NCBI RefSeq assembly: GCF_020080835.1
Contig: NC_058162.1
Span: 15,898,640 to 15,962,639, forward strand
DNA length: 64,000 nt
Direction: 5' to 3'
Origin: Cotesia glomerata
Taxonomy: Eukaryota; Arthropoda; Insecta; Hymenoptera; Braconidae
The notes beneath the pieces were generated by a model, which was given only the letters and a program-made list of their open reading frames with translations, was not told where the DNA came from and searched no databases. Made by a program: the position numbers and the translations under genes. This document shows, in pieces, positions 10,919-23,784 of this stretch (the stretch's first letter is position 1; every line of letters begins with the position of its first letter).

Positions 10919-12384
10919 TTTTGACCTTTCGTGGCTTCTGCTAGTGCTGTGCGGAATGCCTTGCAAGCTCCGGTACCAGGAATATGGCATAGACCGTCTT
11001 TGGCATCTTTGTCCGGAGTGCAAAGGAAGCAGCTTGGCTTCTCAGTGCAGTTTAGGGCCTTATGATTTTTCCGCCACATTTGTAGCAGCACATGCTTCTA
11101 TCTGGTCCCGCACACTGTTGTGTGTGGTGTCTGAACCCGAGACATTTAAAGCAGCGGGTTACTTTCGCAACTTGGCGTATACGACAGTTTACCCAGCCGA
11201 TCTTTATACGGGCCTTGTTGAGGGCCTTAGTCGCATTTGTTTCGTCGATCTCGCAGAAGGCTGCTCGATTACCTCGTGGTGTGGGTTTTGTCAAATTCAC
11301 CCGTTTGATCTCTAGGCTGTCATTGAATTCACGTTTTAGTGCTTCACGGACTTCGCTCTCGGTAGAGATTTCATCGAGGTCAAGGATCTCGATCGTTGTT
11401 GTTGGTGTTAGCGTCTTGACAGTGCCGATGTTTGCAGTGGCTGACTTTACTGCATCGGTGAAAGCCTTGCTGTCCTCGGTCTTTCGAGCCATTTCGAGGA
11501 GAACGCCTCCGTGCCTCGTCCTTTTAATAGACCTTATGTCTACTCCAGTCTCTGTTGGGCTAACCTTGGCCTTGATTTCCTTGAGGAGATCGGCGTATGT
11601 TCGCCCTTCAGCTGGTTGGACAAGCACAGCCTTTGTTCTTGTCTTTTTCCTTCTCGGGTTTTTGAGCCGCCCTCACTTAGCTGGTTTTGGGCTTCAGTAG
11701 TTTTGCCCCTGGCTCCTGTTCTCTTTCCTTCTTTTTCTTTTGCCGAGTCACCTTTATCCAGGTATTATCCCGGGCTGTCTTTTTCTGTGCTGGCTTGTCC
11801 GTTTCAGAAGAAGGGCTGGGCGTAGACAGCGGCCTCTTCTTTTCGTTCTCTTTTCCGTGCTGTGTTCTCTCAGGAGTGACCAAAAACGCTTGTGGTTTTG
11901 TGGTCGTCTCCGGAGATGTTTGCGTGGTTGTCGCCGACATCGATGCTGGTTTGTTGGCCAACTTATATGCCGTGGCAATGGACGCTACTAGTTTTCTGAG
12001 TTCATGATGAAGATTTCTCTTGTCCTTTATGAACTCAGTCAACTCTTCGATCTTGCTACCGAGCCGTTCCATTGGCGATTGTTGGCCGGTGACAGTCGGT
12101 AGAGAGTTGATCCTCCCTCGATATGTGTTAGTGTTGACGGGAGCAACAGGTCTTCCACTTTTTGGAGGAGCGCCTGTTTGCTGTGCGTCTACTTCCATCT
12201 GAGCTGTTTCTGTCCTCCCTGTAGCATTGCTAGCATTGCTAGACGGCAGAGCCATGGGGTCCACTCCGCTGTTCAAACGGTCGCTTGATAACGACGAGTT
12301 CAGGCCCGTTTGTACGCCTTCCCTCGCCGGTACTGAGGTATCCCTCCTCTGCACCGTAGACGATGTTTGAAATACTTCTGACAT
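10915..12384 (-). pseudogene. LINE A ORF1: Gag-like RNA-binding protein, frameshifted
   Basis: ATG at 12384. The N-terminal half is Ser/Thr/Lys-rich and predicted disordered. It is followed by the conserved R1-type block (TYADLLKEIKAK, EILDLDEISTESEVREALK) and CCHC knuckles (CFKCLGFRHHTQQC, then CCYKCGG). At least three frame changes occur, near 11690, 11655 and 11068, the last in a run one base shorter than in copies B and F. The product would package the element RNA. It ends at the TGA 10915-10917. Confidence 0.75.
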
Positions 12385-12530
12385 TCCATATCATCTTTTG
12401 CTAGGTTTTGGTCCGCCCCGAGTATTTTATTTCCTCGGTACCCGACGTATCTGGCGCGCAGGTATGCCGAGTATTCCCCTATCCGCCACCTGGGGAGGCG
12501 CCCGATGCGGGACCCAGCAAACCCGATACG

Positions 12531-12532
<2 letters not shown>

Positions 12533-12595
<63 letters not shown>
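12533..12595. repeat. (TG)n array, about 31 units
   Basis: Uninterrupted TG dinucleotides between the 5' end of LINE A and the right half of the HR repeat. Together with the array at 7895-7917 it marks the split target. Confidence 0.95.
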
Positions 12596-12596
<1 letters not shown>

Positions 12597-13545
12597 ATGT
12601 AAAGCTCTTATAACTTTTGATTGGCTCAACCGATTTAATTGAAACTGGTTGCATTCGAAAGAGCTTCACTGAACTTAGATTTCCTGTAGACTAGAACCGA
12701 TTCGGACCGGTAGATTCCAAGAAATATCAATAAAACTGAGAAAAAAATTTTTTTCAAAAGTGGTTTTTTTGGAATAACTTTTAAACGGCTGTATCGATCA
12801 ATTCCAAAAACTAATCAGCTCTTAAGATCGAAAAATCACGTCGATTGCCGTCGGGCCAGTCAAAATCGGTTGATTCGTTCGTGAGATATCGTTGACGAAA
12901 AAAGCAAAAAAATGGCAAAAAAGTGTATTTTTTCAAATAACTCGTAAAATTCAAGTCAGATCGATTTTTGTGTAATTGATTATTTTGTTAAACTTAAAAT
13001 ACTGCGTCGATCGCCGCAAACTGCATCAGAATCGGTTGATTCGTTCGCGAGATATCGTTGACGAAAAAAGCGAAAAAATGGCAAAAAAGTGTATTTTTTC
13101 AAATAACTCGTAAAATTCATGTCGGATCGATTTTTGTGTAAAAAATTATTTTGTTAACCATGAAATACCACGTCGATCGCCGCAAACGGCATCAAAATCA
13201 GTTAATTCGTTCGTGAGATATCGTTGACGAAAAAAATTCGAAAAAATTGATTTTTTAAGAAAAAATCCAAAATTTCATATCCGATTAATTTGTGTTCACA
13301 CAATGTTTATAGGACTTAAAAAAATACAGTGATTGCTGCCAACCGCGTGGATATCGGTTGACTCATTCTAAAGTTTATGGTAGCTTGAACATTTAAAAAA
13401 TACGGTTTCATCAAACTTCTGTTAGACTTTTGACCTCGAAGAGCTTATAAGCATCGACCAGTTTTATTTTCGAGCTTAGAGAGCTCAAAATAATACAAAA
13501 ATCAAATTTTTATTTAGTAAATTATATAGATATTTAACTTTTGTA
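12596..13545 (+). repeat. HR repeat, right half, with reiterated internal motif
   Basis: Continues HR with ATAACTTTTGATTGGCTC and CCGATTCGGACCGG. It then has three to four copies of a 150-bp block containing TTGATTCGTTCGTGAGATATCG (near 12870, 13030, 13195) and ends in GAGCTC-type motifs around 13440-13490. The internal block is a local tandem expansion compared with other HR copies. No gene. Confidence 0.65.
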
Positions 13546-13672
13546 CTTCAGTCTTCATAACGCAATTTTTAAAAATTTTTGGACTGCAAAACTTTCAAAC
13601 TTCCCACTACAAAAGTTTTTTTTTTATGATGTTGTCATCATTATAATCCTTCATGTAGAACTTTTTCTTATT

Positions 13673-14018
<346 letters not shown>

Positions 14019-14454
14019 TTAGTCATAGAAATTGCGTTTGTTCAATCACGTGAACAAAATCTTGATTCGCGATTCCTTTGTATTTCTTAGATTGACCAAC
14101 AACCGTATGAAGAAACAATCGACTGAGAGTATAGACGAAGAAGGTAAGGAAATTATAGATTTGTCAAATGTTTCTTTTTCACCGGTATCTCCACAAATTT
14201 ATTCATCAAGTAATGAAGATCACAATGTTGATGTGCAATCAAGTGTTTCTTCTTTATCTTCATTACTCACTTCATCTTGTAATGTTGCTGAAGATAACGA
14301 ACAGAGTCATGATGAATACCTTAATAACCCAACAATAAATCAAAATGCTGATGTTGGTGAAACAATAATAGAAGAAGATTGCGATATCAAAGCTGAAAAT
14401 AAGATTCCAAATTTTCATACTGAAAAATCGGAAGATACATTAACCAGTATGAAA

Positions 14455-15060
14455 AGTACAGCCTTGTCTGCTACAGCTATTGTTTTATCAACCTTTATTC
14501 CTATTAATTTGTGGTCGCCATACGTGATTGATAATATTACACAAATAGGCAAAAAACTTTATCTTGAAAGCTTCTTAAGCCTTAGTAAAAATTCGAATAT
14601 TGGTCTCAAAGAAAGGTTTTTAAAACCATTTGAGCTGATTAAAACTATTGAAATAGCCGCGCAATGTATGGCAACTTTTGAAATAGTGCAGGAAACTTGC
14701 GGAGAAAATATTTTACAAATTATTTGTGGCGAACAGTACTTATCTTTTTCAAAAATTATTTTGAATATTTGCTGTAATCAAAAAGCAGCAATTTTGAATA
14801 TAAATCGACGCTCAGTCGCGATTCTTTCTAGATTTGAGAAATATTACTTATTTGACCCAGAAGGTCGTAATAAAAATGGTATAACTTGTTTTCCTCGATT
14901 AAATATCTTCACTAATATACCAACTCTAATCAATTGGATAACAGATAATTATTACATTTCTCCGGAGTTAACCAATCCTGACATGAATAATTCGTACTCT
15001 TTTTCTATGATCAGAGTCACTAAATTTATTGTTGATGGTTATTCATGTAATATGAATTCT
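14455..15060 (+). other. USP-like domain 1, catalytic residues lost
   Basis: The stretch from the KSTALSATAI motif to about 15060 aligns with the second domain at its helix (TFIPINLW against TFLPIKTW), at IGKKLY against IGNNLY, and at YYLFDPEGR against YYLFDSHSR. The position of the active-site Cys is Ser (codon near 14455), and the Asp-x-His motif reads Asp-Pro-Glu. The fold appears kept but the peptidase chemistry lost, as in a pseudo-enzyme that arose by tandem duplication. Domain 1 ends just before the TAA at 15148. Confidence 0.5.
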
Positions 15061-15489
15061 TTGAAAGTAGTAAATGCTTTGAAGAAAAATTTTTATTCAC
15101 ATTTCTTACTGCCAAAAGTTCAAGTGAAAATGGTGAAGGAATTGATTTAAATAAAAAATTATACTTCAACTTTTTCCTCTTCTACGGATGAAAATCTTTC
15201 AAATAAACCATCAAATGATTCCATCAAAGATCCAAAGACAGATTTCGAAGACATTTGTGAAGAGGATGCAAATAATGACATAAATGAATATTTATCTGAT
15301 TCAATTGAAAATGTTAATGATTATAAATCCAATCTCGAATTTATGTTTTCCTCTTGTACTGTAGCTGATCATGAAAACATAAATGATAATCAAAAATCTT
15401 CGACAGAAACTCAGTCAGATTTTTCAAAAATCAAACCTTATGATATTATTCGAGGCAATATAAATCAAGCCGATAAAAAATTCAATAAT

Positions 15490-16110
15490 TCAGCTGGTAA
15501 ACAGTGCACTGCGATGGCTGCTTCTGCCGTAGTGATGGCAACGTTCTTACCTATAAAAACTTGGAAATCAGATCATATTGACCGTATCCTCGAGATCGGA
15601 AATAATCTTTACGAGATTAGTATGCGTATGCGTCCCAATGCTCCTGTTGTATGTGGAGCTAATGATAAAGATTATCTAGAAGGATCGGAACTGCATACTG
15701 AAGTTTCAATTGATCCATCTTTTACTATAAATTTTATGATAGAAGATACATTTTATGGTAAATGTTTCAGCGTTTCAGAAGATGCAGATTTTCAGCCGTT
15801 ACAACAAAGGCTTGAAATATTGGTAGGAAAGAATATTGGAGCTATATTAACTATGAATAATCTAACAGTCTCCATTATTTCACACGAAGAATTTTATTAC
15901 CTGTTTGATTCACACAGTAGAGATGAAGTGGGCCGTGTAACCAGTTCTAATGGCAAATCATGTGTTTGCTGTTTTGAAGACCTAGAGCAATTACATATGA
16001 TGTTACTCAATAATATGTATATTGTCAATGAAAATGGCGTTAGTGACGTTGAAAATATGCGTATGAATGCATACGCTATATCAACAATTAAAGTGACTTC
16101 TTTTAACGTG
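15490..16110 (+). other. USP-like domain 2 with Cys and Asp-x-His present
   Basis: A Cys in GKQCTAMAA (codon 15505-15507) is followed 134 residues later by YLFDSHSRD (Asp 15907, His 15913). The order Q-C, long spacer, then F-D-x-H is that of the deubiquitinating N-terminal domain of herpesvirus large tegument proteins (MEROPS C76). Remote copies of that domain also occur in eukaryotic mobile elements. Predicted activity is removal of ubiquitin or cleavage of the polyprotein. The assignment rests on motif and spacing only; OTU or another papain-like family is the alternative. Confidence 0.5.
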
Positions 16111-19025
16111 AATGGCAAAGAAAATCAAATGTCTGATTGTCTTCTAAATCAAACATTTGATATATTTGCATCATTTATGACTAACAAAACTTCTGAATCA
16201 ATGAAGCATTTATCACATCAAGATCCGCCTCCTAAAAACCCGTCTACTTTAAATAATAAAAGAGCTTCATCATCAAATAGTCCCAAAAAATCAAAAAAGA
16301 AGAAAAAAAGGCGAGGAATTCGGTTACGTAGTTCGCTTGTGAGTGACAAGCATACAAAACTGATTTTACATAACAAATATGTAAACACGGAAGTAAATAC
16401 ATGTTTCTACGAGCATCGCCTAAATTCGTTCAATAATTGCTGTCGTAGCTTAGAATGTAAACCAAATTACATTGGACCAATTATGAATGGTTTACAATGT
16501 ACTTTGTTGTACGAATGTTCTGCGTGTGGCTACGAATTTACAGTTCTGAGTGAACCTGAAGCAAATAATATTGCCAGTACTAATGATAGTATCGTATTAG
16601 GTTGTATAAGTAGCGGAATTGGTTTCTATCAGTTGGAAAGCTTATTGACTGCTGCAGATTTACCATGTCACAATGCTAATTCATACTCTGTGGCAGAAAC
16701 AGTTGTTGGTGAATATATCATTAAGACAGCATTAAAGTCGATGTCTGATGCAGCAAAAGAATCTGTTGAAAGAGCAAAAGCTGAAGGCCGTGTTACTAAA
16801 GATGGTATTCCTTTTACATCTACAATTACAGATGGCACTTATCCAAAGAGAGTTTATGAATCGGGATTGTATAATTCTTCTTCCGGAGCAGCAGTTGTTA
16901 TTGATAAATTTACGAATAAAGTTCTTGATTGTGGAGTAGCTAATAAAAGATGTTCACAGTGCCAATTTGGAAAACAAGATTATCATCTTTGTTGGCTTAA
17001 CTTTGCTGCCAGCCTCCCTTCAACAAAAATAGAATCATCTATTTTATTAGAATTATTTCAGACTAGTTATGAAAAGTATGGATTAATATATAAAACATTA
17101 ATAAGTGATGGTGACAGTAGTGTATACCAATTACTCATTGATTTTAATGTTTATGGTCTGTATAATATTACTGTCGAAAAAATAGAGTGTGTGAATCACC
17201 TGCTTCGTCGTTTAGCAAAAAGCTTGTAGGTCTTTTGAAAATGAGTCAATTAAAGAACGAAGTCAGTCTAAAAGAAGCTATTACTGATGCTGGAGTAATA
17301 TCTTCAAAAGCTATACGAGCAGCATCTCGTTATTTGAATTCCACGAATGACAGCTATGAAAGTAAAATTAAACGTATGCAAGAAGACTTAGAAAATATTC
17401 CGTATCACGCTTTTGGTCAACATCAAAATTGTCACCAATATTACTGTGATAAAAAACCAGAGACCAACAGTGTTGTGAAATTATCAGAATTGAAGATTTG
17501 GAATATTATATTTGCACATTATAATAGATGTATAGCTCTTCCGAAAGATGTATTAATGAACGGAAGTAATAACCCAGCAGAATGCATAAATAATGTTATT
17601 GCTTCAAAAATTGGAGGTAAACGGACTGATCCTTGCAAATTAGGTGGATACAGTATACGAGTAGCATACGCAGTTATACAATTCAACAGTAAAACTGCTA
17701 TGAAAGATATATACAAAGTTTGGGAAAAAGATATTCCTCAAAGGATATTGACATTAGAAGAAAGAAGGAAAAAAAGTCGAGTATAATAAGCGTCAATATC
17801 ATGAAAAAGGATATCGAAGACGATATCACAAAAATAAGTATACCGGACAAGATTGCTATTATGGGCCAAGCGCTGGTATTGTAATTACTCCTGAACAATA
17901 CGAAAAATTATTGAAAAGTCACAAAAATTGACACAGTTAATAAACGAACGCGTTCCGATAGAACGTAATACTGTAGATCAAGCAAAGTCGGAGTTATGGC
18001 ATAAAACTCGTCGTTTACTATTAACTGCGTCAAATTTCAAGGATGCATGTAAATCACAAACTGATAAAACTAAAAATGATGTGGTAAAAAAAATTTTATA
18101 TCCATCACATAATACCATGCATCCAGCTTTGTTGTACGGCCGAAATAATGAAGCAAATGCCCTCGATAGACTTGAGGAGAATGAAGACATATTAATAGAA
18201 CCTTGTGGCCTATTCATTGATGATACTATTCAAGCATTCGGAGCTTCGCCAGACGGATTAGTTGGCAAAGATGGAATAGTAGAAACCAAATGTCCCTACA
18301 CGTTGAGAGATACAGAGCCTCTGGAAGCTATAAAAAAAGGCGGCGCTTATTCGAAAGAACATTTTGAAAATAATGACCCGTATAAGCTTAGGACAAGTAG
18401 TCGTTACTACTATCAAATTCAAGGCCAATTACATATCACTAAGAGAAAATGGTGTATTTTATCAATCTGGACACCTAAAGCTTCACACAATTTAACAATA
18501 CAATACGATGAAAATTTTTGGAAAACAAAAATGTATCCTCGTTTATATGAATTTTATTGGAAGTACTTAGTACCAGAACTATTGCATCCAAAGTTAATTT
18601 ATAAATCCAAAGGTTCTGACAAACAAAGTGAAGAAACAGAAAAAACTCAGGAACTTCCAAAAGTTTATGATCAAGTTAATGAGCCATTGCAACAGTTTTT
18701 TTACGGTGATAAAAGAATACAGCAATGGTTTTCTTTATCTCCTATCGTTCGTCAGCGTACAACTGAACCAAATACTGAAAACTGTAAAAACAACAATAAC
18801 GATCAAAATAAACCTGATGAATCAGGTGATGTGAATAGTAGTACAACTGTCAACGACAATGATACCATCAACATTGACAATGATAATGATGATGATTACG
18901 ATGACGATTGCTTACTCGATGATTATGGTCTCGGCGAAAGTTCATCATTTGAAGAATTAGTCAACGATTTCTTTGAATATATATATGATGAAGATAATAG
19001 AAATTCAACAGATATTCTTCAATAA

Positions 19026-19460
19026 AAAAATATATAAACTATCAATGGGTCATAGATTTAACAAGATCATGATGACCTTCAATTGAATTTTGAATAAAGA
19101 TAAACGTTTGTATACCTGTTAAAAATGTGGTAATTGTGTCGAAAAGAACGTATAATCCTCAACGTATATTTGTGACTGATATCATGAGTATATTGCAGTC
19201 AACATTAAGTTTGCGATTGATAGTTCATGTGTACTCTAGTCAGCATTAATTTTGCGACTGATACCGCGAGTATAAATGGTCAGCATTCATTTGCGACTGA
19301 TAATACATGTGTATTTTAGTCAGCATTAATTTTGCGACTGATACCGCGAGTATATATAGTCTGCATTAATTTGCGACTGAAAACATGAGTATGTTACAGT
19401 CAGTCTTAAGTTTGCAATTAATATTGTGAATGAATTGTAATTAACATTGATTTTAAAACA
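19026..19460. repeat. Tandem repeat (~55-60 bp) downstream of the transposase gene
   Basis: From about 19170 a unit with TTGCGACTGATA and GTCAGCATTAATTT recurs five or more times to about 19435, alternating CATGAGTAT and CGCGAGTAT variants. The first 140 bp after the stop codon are plain AT-rich sequence and would carry the 3' end of the transcript. Confidence 0.65.
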
Positions 19461-19784
19461 GATCCTTTTCCAAGGTAAGTACGCATCTCATTTTTTGTAA
19501 CAGTAGATCATAATAAATATTTTTGGGGCGTAAATTAATTTGTAAAAAATTTAATTCAACAATAATAATTTGTTAAGAAGCATAAGAAAAAAAAAGTAAA
19601 TTCAGACGTTTTTAAAAATTTATTATTTAGAAAAAACAAACACGTTGCAGTAAATTTTTTTCAAAATCCGACATCCACCTCCTCGACTGGTACGCCCTGG
19701 AAACTGATAGTTTGTATTGTGTAAAGTTGGCATCTAAAATTAAAAAATACAAACTATCAGGCAAACGGATGCGGAAATAGTATA

Positions 19785-19915
19785 TTACATACCTAGGCCA
19801 GTAAAATAAGAAAAGTCTCAGATCACATGTAATTGTTGACCGAGGCGAAGCCGAGGTTGACAAACATGTGATTTGAGGCTTTCTTATTTACTGGCCAAGG
19901 TGTGTATACTATTTT
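19785..19915. repeat. Long imperfect palindrome (hairpin)
   Basis: Left arm CCAGTAAAATAAGAAA, then CACATGT and GAGGCGAAGCCGAGG at the centre. It is mirrored by ACATGTG, then TTTCTTATTTACTGG. The stem is about 55 bp. A related core, GTAATTGTTGGCC followed by AAAGCGAAGCGGAGG, appears at 46560-46592. A small palindromic MITE is likely. Confidence 0.6.
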
Positions 19916-20333
19916 TCTGCTCGACGTAGCCGGAATGTGGCAATTTTGTTTAGCGCAGCGGCCAGAAAGTTGCCACTTTCCGGCCGGAGGGCAGAAAAAA
20001 TTTAAACATAGATTTATAATCATTTCTTCGGAACGTTTTTCTAGACCGTACCCACAATGTCGTTGAGTGAACCCATCACCGCTAACATCCCACGTTAAGA
20101 AGATCGATCTTAAAAGTTGCTGCACTTTAACTGCCCGTCCATCGATCGAAAAGCGAGCAAAATCTGTATAAACTACAAATTTGATTGTAAATGTTGAAGA
20201 ATTGTAATAGAATGAAATTAAAAACAGATATAAAGAAAATAATACTAGATGTAGTGAGAGAATAAAAAGAAATAATTTAAATGAAAATGTATCATCAAAC
20301 GATTGACTCAATTGCAAGCAATTATTTCCATTC
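19916..20333. other. Region without supported gene, 3' side of the TTAA element
   Basis: A 164-codon frame on the minus strand (19823-20317) crosses the palindrome, has no clear domain and is rejected as a gene. A patch reading CGGCCGGAGGGCAGAAA (19979-19995) is the only GC-rich stretch. Otherwise nothing is recognised. Confidence 0.35.
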
Positions 20334-21734
20334 TCAAGTTATTTATCCGTTTCAGGTCATTGTGAGTCGATTCAGACGCTCCTTATTTGATGATAAAAAT
20401 TCCCCGCACACCCACACTTAAAAATTTTCTATCAGCTGACCCAGCGCAGGCGTTGACAAAAAAAAAAGTACTCCTGAGAGTGAAGTTATTTATCCGTTTC
20501 AGGTCATTTTGAGTCGATTCAGACGCTCCTTATTTGATGATAAAAAAATTCCCCGCGCACCCACACTTAGAAAATTGTTCACTAACTTACCCGGCGCAGG
20601 CGTTGACCAAAAAAAAAAGTACTCCTGAGAGTCAAGTTATTTATCCGTTTCAGATCATTTTGAGTCGATTCAGACGCTCCTTATTTGATGATAAAAACTT
20701 CCCCGCACAAACACACTTAGAAATTTCCTATCAGCTGACCCAGCGCAGGCGTTTAGCAAAAGAAAGAAGTACTCCTGAAAGTCGTTATTTATCCGTTTCA
20801 GGTCATTTTGAGTCGATTCAGATGCTCCTTATTTGATGATAAAAACTTCCCCGCACAAACACACTTAGAAAATTGTTCACTAACTTACCCGGCGCAGGCG
20901 TTGACCAAAAAAAAAAGTACTCCTGAGAGTCAAGTTATTTATCCGTTTCAGGTCATTTTGAGTCGATTCAGACGCTCCTTATTTGATGATAAAAAATTCC
21001 CCGCACACCCACACTTAGAAAATTTTCTATCAGCTGACCCAGCGCAGGCGTTGACCAAAATAAAAAAGTACTCCTGAGAGTTAAGTTATTTATTCGTTTC
21101 AGGCCATTTTGAGTCGATCCAGACACTCCTCATTTTATGATAAAAAATTTCCTGCACACTTACACTTAGAAATTTTACATGAATTCTATGATTTATTTTA
21201 TTCTCTTGCAATAGTGTGAAGTTGCTATTTAATTTTCCCGCGACAACGTTCATGTGTTTCACGTTCGCTTTGTAAACACAATATGTCGGTTGTTTACAAA
21301 CGTCAAACTGTGTTGTGAAAACTTTTTTACGATATTTTGGCTACATATGAAGAATTTATGCTTGTAAGTTATTTTTTACTTATTCTCTATGCTTTTATAA
21401 TATGAATTACGTTTAATTTTTTACACCTTATTCCCTAATTATTTTACAATTAATTATTGGCGTGAAACACGGAAAATGACATTTCACAGTCAATAAGAAC
21501 GTTATATTTTTAATTCATATTTATGATGTTTTCCGGTGTAAAACATGTTTTAAATTGTAATATAAATTTTTCTAATTCATACGGAAGCATAAAAATAAAC
21601 AATTACATTATTTATACCTGTTTCATTTGAATTTTAATCTCTCGAAAATTCAAACTTTTTTTAGTACCTATTTCGGCCGCCAGGCGGCGCCACATATTCT
21701 TTAAAAAGTGGGGGGCCCCCCTTAGAGAATGGCC
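20334..21734 (-). repeat. Right inverted end with six ~149-bp iterons
   Basis: Iteron cores CCCCGCAC(A/C) occur near 20401, 20552, 20700, 20850, 21000 and 21151, each with a GGCG(A/C)AGGCG-type block and TTTGAGTCGATTCAGA. The outer 570 bp mirror 3799-4366. The right arm therefore has two more iterons than the left. Confidence 0.8.
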
Positions 21735-21738
21735 TTAA

Positions 21739-22110
21739 ATAATTTTAAATTCAATGTTTATTATTTCTCTGTTTTATAATAACTCTGACATAAGGTAAGT
21801 ACAGACTCATAAATGATAAATATTTTTATATTATAGTATTTGCTTGTAATATTAAATGTTTTAAACAAAGATAACATTTATAAAACTTTTCGTTATTAAT
21901 TAGTACAAAAAATAATTTCTTACGATTTTTATAAAATTAAGATAATAATAAAAATAATTTTAGGCAACTTTTAAATCTCAGTCTTAGAAATAACAACTAC
22001 TATAACATTTTTTCAACACTGCACATTTGGTCGATTGCAAAATTATTTTTAGGTCATTTTATAATTTATATCTAAAAAGTAATGTACTTATGGTAATCAT
22101 AAATGTATTG
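21739..22110. other. AT-rich spacer, nothing recognised
   Basis: Between the TTAA at 21735 and the decayed YqaJ gene. It may hold the 3' flank of the neighbouring Harbinger-type element, but I could not find an inverted end. Confidence 0.35.
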
Positions 22111-23613
22111 TTACTTAGTTAAGTCTTTGGCGTATAATTTTTGTATGTATTGGGTAAAATAAAACTTTTCAAGATGAGGTATTAAGTTATTCAACAATTG
22201 ATTGTCACGTTGAACGGTAAGTAACACACTACCTTTTGGTGAGTACACGTACAGATCACAAAACTTTATATTAGTCACATACATCTGCAGCTGGACCTGA
22301 ATGTTAATTGAATGCGCTGTACTCAAATGTAATCTATTTTCATCAACTTTTAGTTATGGAACATTTGACTGGCTTAAATCAGCATCCCAAACAGGAATAT
22401 TGCGGCAAGTATATAGACATTTAATTTCTATGAGCCGCTTTTGCCATACTTCATTCCCATAAACGAGGGTTGCGTCCAGAGAACAGCTTAGCCACGGTTG
22501 TTGCAGACAAATTATTGCACCAACTTTAACAATCTCCCACTTTGGATCAACTAGCTGTTTATATTCTTTCAATGCTAAATCCTCATTGTTTTTTCCGTAC
22601 ATCATCGCTGCATTTTTAGTTAGTTTTGGGTATAACATATCTGTCACAACTTTTTCAACATTAAAACGTTGACCTTTCAACCTGTATCCATTACTGGCAG
22701 TTATTCGCAGTGTTCGTTGTGCAAACCATTCGCTGCTATCAGATTGTTGAATGGTTAAAAGACTCAGATTTAATGCTGTCGTAGCATCACAGCATATTTT
22801 CTTTTGATAGAATGTATATATTTCTTTGGTAACCATAACTTCTTGACTAAATATTACACTACAATTTTGCAATATAAATATATCATTTACTACTTTTTTC
22901 GCCTTCTCCTGGAGGACTTCTTTAGCCTTAGTTTGTATTATTTGTAACATTGATTCTACTGGTGTTATTACAATATCTTCTTTCTCTTCAAGCTCTAAGA
23001 TTTTTCAAAGCGGTGTATTTTTCAAAGATTCAGGCATACTTGCTAATGTAAGTTTGATAGGTTTCAACTTAGTCATTTCAGCAGACAAAACTGGGGGAGG
23101 AAAGAGTTTGGACATCCTTTCACCTTTGTCGTGCCCTAGTAATTGCTTTTGAGTAGGTTTACCCCATTGCTGAGAATGACTCGTTTTCGATGACGATGTT
23201 TCGGGAGAATTAACGTAATGAATTAACGCACATATATGCTTACACTTGCCCCCAAGACCAGCTTTACAGGTGCAAACAGCGTTACTAACGTGTCGGTTTG
23301 TATCAACCTGAAAATAATAATTCTATAATTTTTCTTATAATTAAATAAAAAAATTTCCAAGTTTTATAATTTAAGTGCAATAAATAATTTTTTATTTTAC
23401 TTTTATACATACAGAAATTGTCACATCATAAAGATTTGATACACTTGTCTGTGGTACAACTTTACCGGTTATGACAGTTCTAATTTTATCCGTTTTTTCA
23501 ACGACACTGTACACATGCTTTGATTTGAATAATTTTTTGCCTTTTTATTGGTTCTGGCCATGTATTATATTATTGATTACAGGTTGAAATCCATATTTTA
23601 TTATTTTTTCCAT
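22111..23613 (-). pseudogene. SWIM-YqaJ nuclease gene of an ISL2EU-like element, decayed
   Basis: Exon 1 runs from ATG 23613 to 23413, followed by donor GTATGT. A 105-bp intron (23308-23412) ends TTTTCAG, and exon 2 is 22111-23307, phase 0. After a short N-terminal region comes a SWIM zinc finger (CTCKAG then GKCKHIC). The YqaJ exonuclease domain follows with SSEWFAQRTLRITASNGYR, MMYGKNNEDLALKEY, CSLDA (where the family usually has a PDG motif) and LIEIKCL, ending with IQVQLQMYVT and DLYVYSP. Three in-frame stops interrupt it: 23545-23547, 23005-23007 and 22354-22356. The frame is otherwise preserved, so the copy is decayed but recognisable. ISL2EU elements pair a YqaJ protein with a DDE transposase, which fits the neighbouring gene. 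Confidence 0.75.
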
Positions 23614-23738
23614 TGTTATAACTTTTCTTAAAATGTTATTAAATATTTGTTTTGATCTCACTATGTTCACCAATGAAACACCAGAGAGCGCTCACTCCGA
23701 CAGTAGTGCTGCTTCTATATTTCACGCACGATCCCTAT

Positions 23739-23764
23739 AGAAAAAAAAAAAAAAAAAAAAAAAA
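23739..23764. repeat. Homopolymer A run (~24) at the truncated end of the transposase
   Basis: The long A run lies about 20 bp beyond the stop codon of the transposase gene, whose C-terminus is shorter than usual. A later insertion or slippage may have cut the gene here. Confidence 0.6.
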
Positions 23765-23784
23765 CCTTTCTTTTTTGTAAAAAA

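Larger units (their letters stand above)
7918..12532 (-). mobile_element. R1-clade (Waldo-like) non-LTR retrotransposon, family 1, copy A
   Basis: Minus-strand element from the 5' motif CACCTCGTATCGGG (12532) to a short A-tail (7918-7923). It has ORF1 with zinc knuckles and ORF2 with endonuclease and reverse transcriptase domains. Both ends abut (TG)n on the plus strand, that is (CA)n on its own sense strand, so it inserted inside a CA array. It is close to full length but carries several frameshifts and a deletion in the C-terminal part of ORF2. Confidence 0.85.

Noticed and set aside
19823..20317. 164-codon frame with a hydrophobic N-terminus
   Set aside because: Crosses the palindrome, has no conserved motif and no support from splicing or context.
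20534..21077. Open frames at 20534-20836 and 20808-21077
   Set aside because: Translations of the iterons in the right end of the TTAA element.
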